Positions 61,549 through 64,000 of a stretch of DNA of 64,000 nt are shown one piece after another; position 1 is the first letter of the stretch, and every line of letters starts with the position of its first letter. The DNA comes from Lederbergia sp. NSJ-179 (GTDB lineage: Bacteria; Bacillota; Bacilli; Bacillales; Bacillaceae_C): assembly GCF_022867885.1 (NCBI RefSeq), contig NZ_JALIFP010000006.1, positions 1-64,000 on the forward strand, given 5' to 3'. The notes below the pieces were generated by a model, which saw only the letters and a list, made by a program, of their open reading frames with translations, searched no databases and was not told the DNA's origin. Position numbers and translations under genes: made by a program.

Positions 61549-63115
61549 GAACTAACTTTCCCTTCCGACACTCTTCTTGAAAAGCACGTAATCGTTTTGT
61601 TCTATTTAATAAAGTAGATAAGTAAAATTCCCACTGATCTAATTTCTTTTCTTTCCGATAAATCGTTCGTAATTTTTTTAAATAGCGAACAGCTTTTTTA
61701 TAAGAATCCCGGTTACGAAGATCAATTTGATCGATAACCGCGGCATGATAAAGTGGTTTAATGGCAGCCGGATCTTGCTTTGCTACTATATTTAGAGTTG
61801 CACGATCAATAAAATCAATCGTATCTTCCATATACACTTGAAGGGCCGCCCATTTTCGATAATCCTGTTTGTTCAGTAAATATTCACTATAACGAAAGCG
61901 GCTATAAGGTAATAAAGTGATATAGAGCCTCTCTATAAGAGCAGCATCTATTTTGCTTAAAGTATCTTCATCCATCGTATCGTACAAAGTACGAGTAAAC
62001 TGAATTTTCTCCTGAGGCAAAGTTAAGCTTGCAACATAATGCTCGATTTGCCGGACAAATTCAGAAATATAAGGAGTAATCCGCTCTTTAGGTAACCATT
62101 CAAAGCAACTTAAAGCATATGGAGCAATATTTGCCCCGTAATTCTTTATTTTTTGCAAAGCTAACTCATCTTTTTCTAATAAAATCGATAAATGAATCAG
62201 ACCGAGTTGGATACGAGTTTGTTCGTGATCTTTTTTAATCCGCAGGTGGTTCCATTCTTCTGCCCGCTCTTGTTTCTTTTTAAAAAGCATGGTCCATAGT
62301 AATAAATACATCAAGGTAAAGCTTGCTTCAAAAGAAGTTTCCACTTCTAATAAGCTGGTACTTTGGCTCCGCAAATAGAGCAAATATTCATCAAACGCAA
62401 AAGGAGAAGCCGTTGCGGAAAGAACAGTGATGGCGTCCTTGGCTTCTTCCACCATTTTCTCTGCAAAAAAAGACATCTCTTCTTTTCTTGTGGAATTGGT
62501 TGAAATGGAATCGATTATTTTTAAAGATTCAAAAGCCGCAAACAGTTGAAAGAGTGGCTTCCATTCTCGTTCGACTGGTGCTAATGTAAGCAGCCGGTGA
62601 TAGCGAGTGCGTGCCCATTCCTGCAATTGATAAATGTTTTGCGGAAGAATATCAGAATAAGCCTGTTGAATGCGCGTGACCCATTGATACGGACCATTTT
62701 CCGAGTTGGATGATGTTTGTTTTAATAAATCAGAACCACGTTTAAGAGTGGAAAGGATATCTTCTACTTCCCAATGGGCTTTCCATTCCTGTGTCCAAAC
62801 AAAAATATTCTGGGCCTTACTTAAAATCGCAAAAAAGAGGGCGATTTGGTGGCGGCATATCCCCTCCTCAGGGCAAGAGCAAGTGTTATGTTTAGGCTGA
62901 TCAAAATAGAGCTCCACATAAACCGTGCTCACATCACGTACATTGCCGACCATCTTTTTATGGCTAAACTTGACATTATAGACATTCTGCTCACGAAAAA
63001 GCATCATCCCTCGTTGAACCAATTTTTGATGACCCTCAACCCTTGGATCTAGCAGATTCTTTAATTCTTCACTATAAGATTGTATCGCTTTTAACAACCC
63101 TTGATTATATATCAT
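61538..63115 (-). CDS. ywqB: SWIM zinc-finger protein YwqB
   Basis: 525 residues from the ATG at 63115 (GGAGG six bases upstream). The SWIM zinc motif CSCPEEGICRH (CxC-n-CxH) lies near residues 97-107, followed by a long helical region. SWIM proteins are usually encoded beside a SNF2 helicase, as here. Probably acts with YwqA on DNA or protein; role not established. Confidence 0.9.
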   Translation of the reverse strand: MIYNQGLLKAIQSYSEELKNLLDPRVEGHQKLVQRGMMLFREQNVYNVKFSHKKMVGNVRDVSTVYVELYFDQPKHNTCSCPEEGICRHQIALFFAILSKAQNIFVWTQEWKAHWEVEDILSTLKRGSDLLKQTSSNSENGPYQWVTRIQQAYSDILPQNIYQLQEWARTRYHRLLTLAPVEREWKPLFQLFAAFESLKIIDSISTNSTRKEEMSFFAEKMVEEAKDAITVLSATASPFAFDEYLLYLRSQSTSLLEVETSFEASFTLMYLLLWTMLFKKKQERAEEWNHLRIKKDHEQTRIQLGLIHLSILLEKDELALQKIKNYGANIAPYALSCFEWLPKERITPYISEFVRQIEHYVASLTLPQEKIQFTRTLYDTMDEDTLSKIDAALIERLYITLLPYSRFRYSEYLLNKQDYRKWAALQVYMEDTIDFIDRATLNIVAKQDPAAIKPLYHAAVIDQIDLRNRDSYKKAVRYLKKLRTIYRKEKKLDQWEFYLSTLLNRTKRLRAFQEECRKGKLVHEE

Positions 63116-63200
63116 CACAAACCTCCAAATCCTTATTATACCGTGATTTCGGAAAATAAAAAAGGGGAAGGGGTATATTCTGGTGATAGTCCTCTCGACA

Positions 63201-63229
63201 TTGACAAAGAAAAAATCTATTTCTATGAT
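63201..63229 (+). promoter_or_regulatory. Strong sigma-A promoter of the yesL-like gene
   Basis: TTGACA, 17-base spacer, TATGAT, about 110 bases upstream of the ATG at 63343. Confidence 0.7.
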
Positions 63230-63342
63230 AGATTTAAGAAATAAATGTGAATGTAGCGGCAAAAAGCTAGAAAGCGGCTTGGGTCGGTTTCTTTTCCATA
63301 TGAAAATGGCAGAGCATTCGGTTCTCGAAAGGAAATAGAAAA

Positions 63343-63966
63343 ATGGAACATTTATCAGGAATTTTTAAATGGATGTACGAAATCGGCAATGGATTGGCCA
63401 AGCTGATTTATTTGCATCTTCTTTGGGTGTTGTTTACTTGTTTGGGTTTGGGAGTGTTAGGCTTATTTCCAGCCACAACGGCCTTGTTTTCAGTAATTCA
63501 TAAGTCAATGGAAAGAAATATGAAGGATTCTCTCTTCCAAACCTTTTTTGGCGCGTATAAAAGTCAGTTTTTACAAGCCAATGGATTCGGCCTAATCATG
63601 ACGGCATTAGGCCTTTTCTTGTATTGGGACTTGACGATTTCTAAGCAAGTGATTCAATCTGCATTTTTGCATGTGATTCTACTCATTTTTTGTTTCCTTT
63701 ACTTCATCACTGCTTTATATTTCTTTCCAGTTTTCGCTCGTTATCAATTAAAAGGGTTTCAATATATGAAACAAGCCTTTTTAGTGGCAATCATTAGACC
63801 GTTTGAGACGATTGCGATGATTCTTTGCTTACTGATTCATTATTATGTTTTTATTTTTGTTCCCGTTTTATATGTCTTCATGGGGGCCGCAATGTTGGCT
63901 TATCCTTTGATGTGGTTTGCTTATCGTGCTTTTTTAGGAATAGAGGAGAAAAAACATTTGGGTTAG
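63343..63966 (+). CDS. DUF624/YesL-family membrane protein
   Basis: 207 residues, five to six hydrophobic segments, beginning with an amphipathic stretch and LGVLGLFPATTALFSVIHK, the most conserved part of DUF624. The family is commonly encoded with YesMN regulators and oligosaccharide ABC importers and may be an accessory of those systems. AAAGGAAA precedes the ATG. Confidence 0.85.
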   Translation: MEHLSGIFKWMYEIGNGLAKLIYLHLLWVLFTCLGLGVLGLFPATTALFSVIHKSMERNMKDSLFQTFFGAYKSQFLQANGFGLIMTALGLFLYWDLTISKQVIQSAFLHVILLIFCFLYFITALYFFPVFARYQLKGFQYMKQAFLVAIIRPFETIAMILCLLIHYYVFIFVPVLYVFMGAAMLAYPLMWFAYRAFLGIEEKKHLG

Positions 63967-63979
63967 GGGGAAGAGGAAA

Positions 63980-64000
63980 ATGATTGGGAGGAGAAAAGTC
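63980..64000 (+). CDS. Start of a downstream gene (cut by window edge)
   Basis: ATG at 63980 follows AGGGGGAAGAGG and encodes MIGRRKV before the window ends. Likely part of the same operon as the DUF624 gene; product unknown. Confidence 0.5.

Overview
The window is chromosomal DNA of a low-GC, endospore-forming, probably flagellated member of the Bacillaceae. It carries spo0F, spoIIR, spoIID, spoIIQ and spoIIID together with the flagellar genes flhO and flhP. Gene order follows the Bacillus subtilis chromosome from the ywjF (fadF)/rpoE/pyrG area, through spo0F, rho, prfA, ywlC, glyA, upp, the atp operon, murAA, spoIID, mbl and fabZ, to ssbB, ywqA and ywqB. No tRNA, rRNA or CRISPR array was seen. 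Species cannot be fixed from the sequence alone.

Layout. 1-3.6 kb: the end of a transposase gene, then a three-gene vitamin B12/iron-chelate type ABC importer. 3.7-7.5 kb: fadF behind a FadR-like operator, a small membrane protein, four tandem repeat units and rpoE. 7.5-18.4 kb: pyrG with a CTP-sensing attenuator leader, ywjG, spo0F, fbaA, murZ, rho, rpmE, tdk, prfA and prmC. 18.5-28.2 kb: spoIIR, a DnaA-box cluster, ywlC, mntP, ywlE, a chemoreceptor, rpiB, ywlG, glyA, upp and mnaA. 28.4-35.5 kb: the complete F1Fo ATP synthase operon atpIBEFHAGDC. 35.6-45.7 kb: ywzB, ywmB, murA, spoIID, spoIIQ, spoIIID, mbl, flhO (frameshifted), flhP, an EpuA-like protein and fabZ. 46-56.7 kb is accessory: an XRE/TPR regulator facing an MFS exporter across twin palindromic operators, an Asn-rich lipoprotein, and an LplABC/YtcPQ-like oligosaccharide ABC importer with its YesMN-type two-component system. 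57-63.3 kb: ywpF, ssbB, two small proteins, and the ywqB-ywqA SWIM/SNF2 pair. A yesL-like gene starts another locus at the right edge.

Compared with B. subtilis gene order (from memory), acdA is missing between fadF and rpoE, tal between fbaA and murZ, and glpX between murZ and rho. Dispersed repeats occupy the first two of these gaps and part of the third.

The most interesting non-coding signal is a family of modular repeats. Seven well-formed modules, in four elements at about 6.5, 20.9, 45.8 and 56.8 kb, share one two-hairpin architecture. Stem sequences differ between modules but stay paired, while the apical loops keep (A/G/U)UCCU, or AGGA read on the other strand. This is covariation visible inside one window. 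It matches what I remember of the Rfam Bacillaceae-1 RNA motif. The opposite-strand reading resembles CsrA-binding GGA hairpins. Degenerate copies lie near 13.5, 18.4, 35.6 and 58.4 kb.
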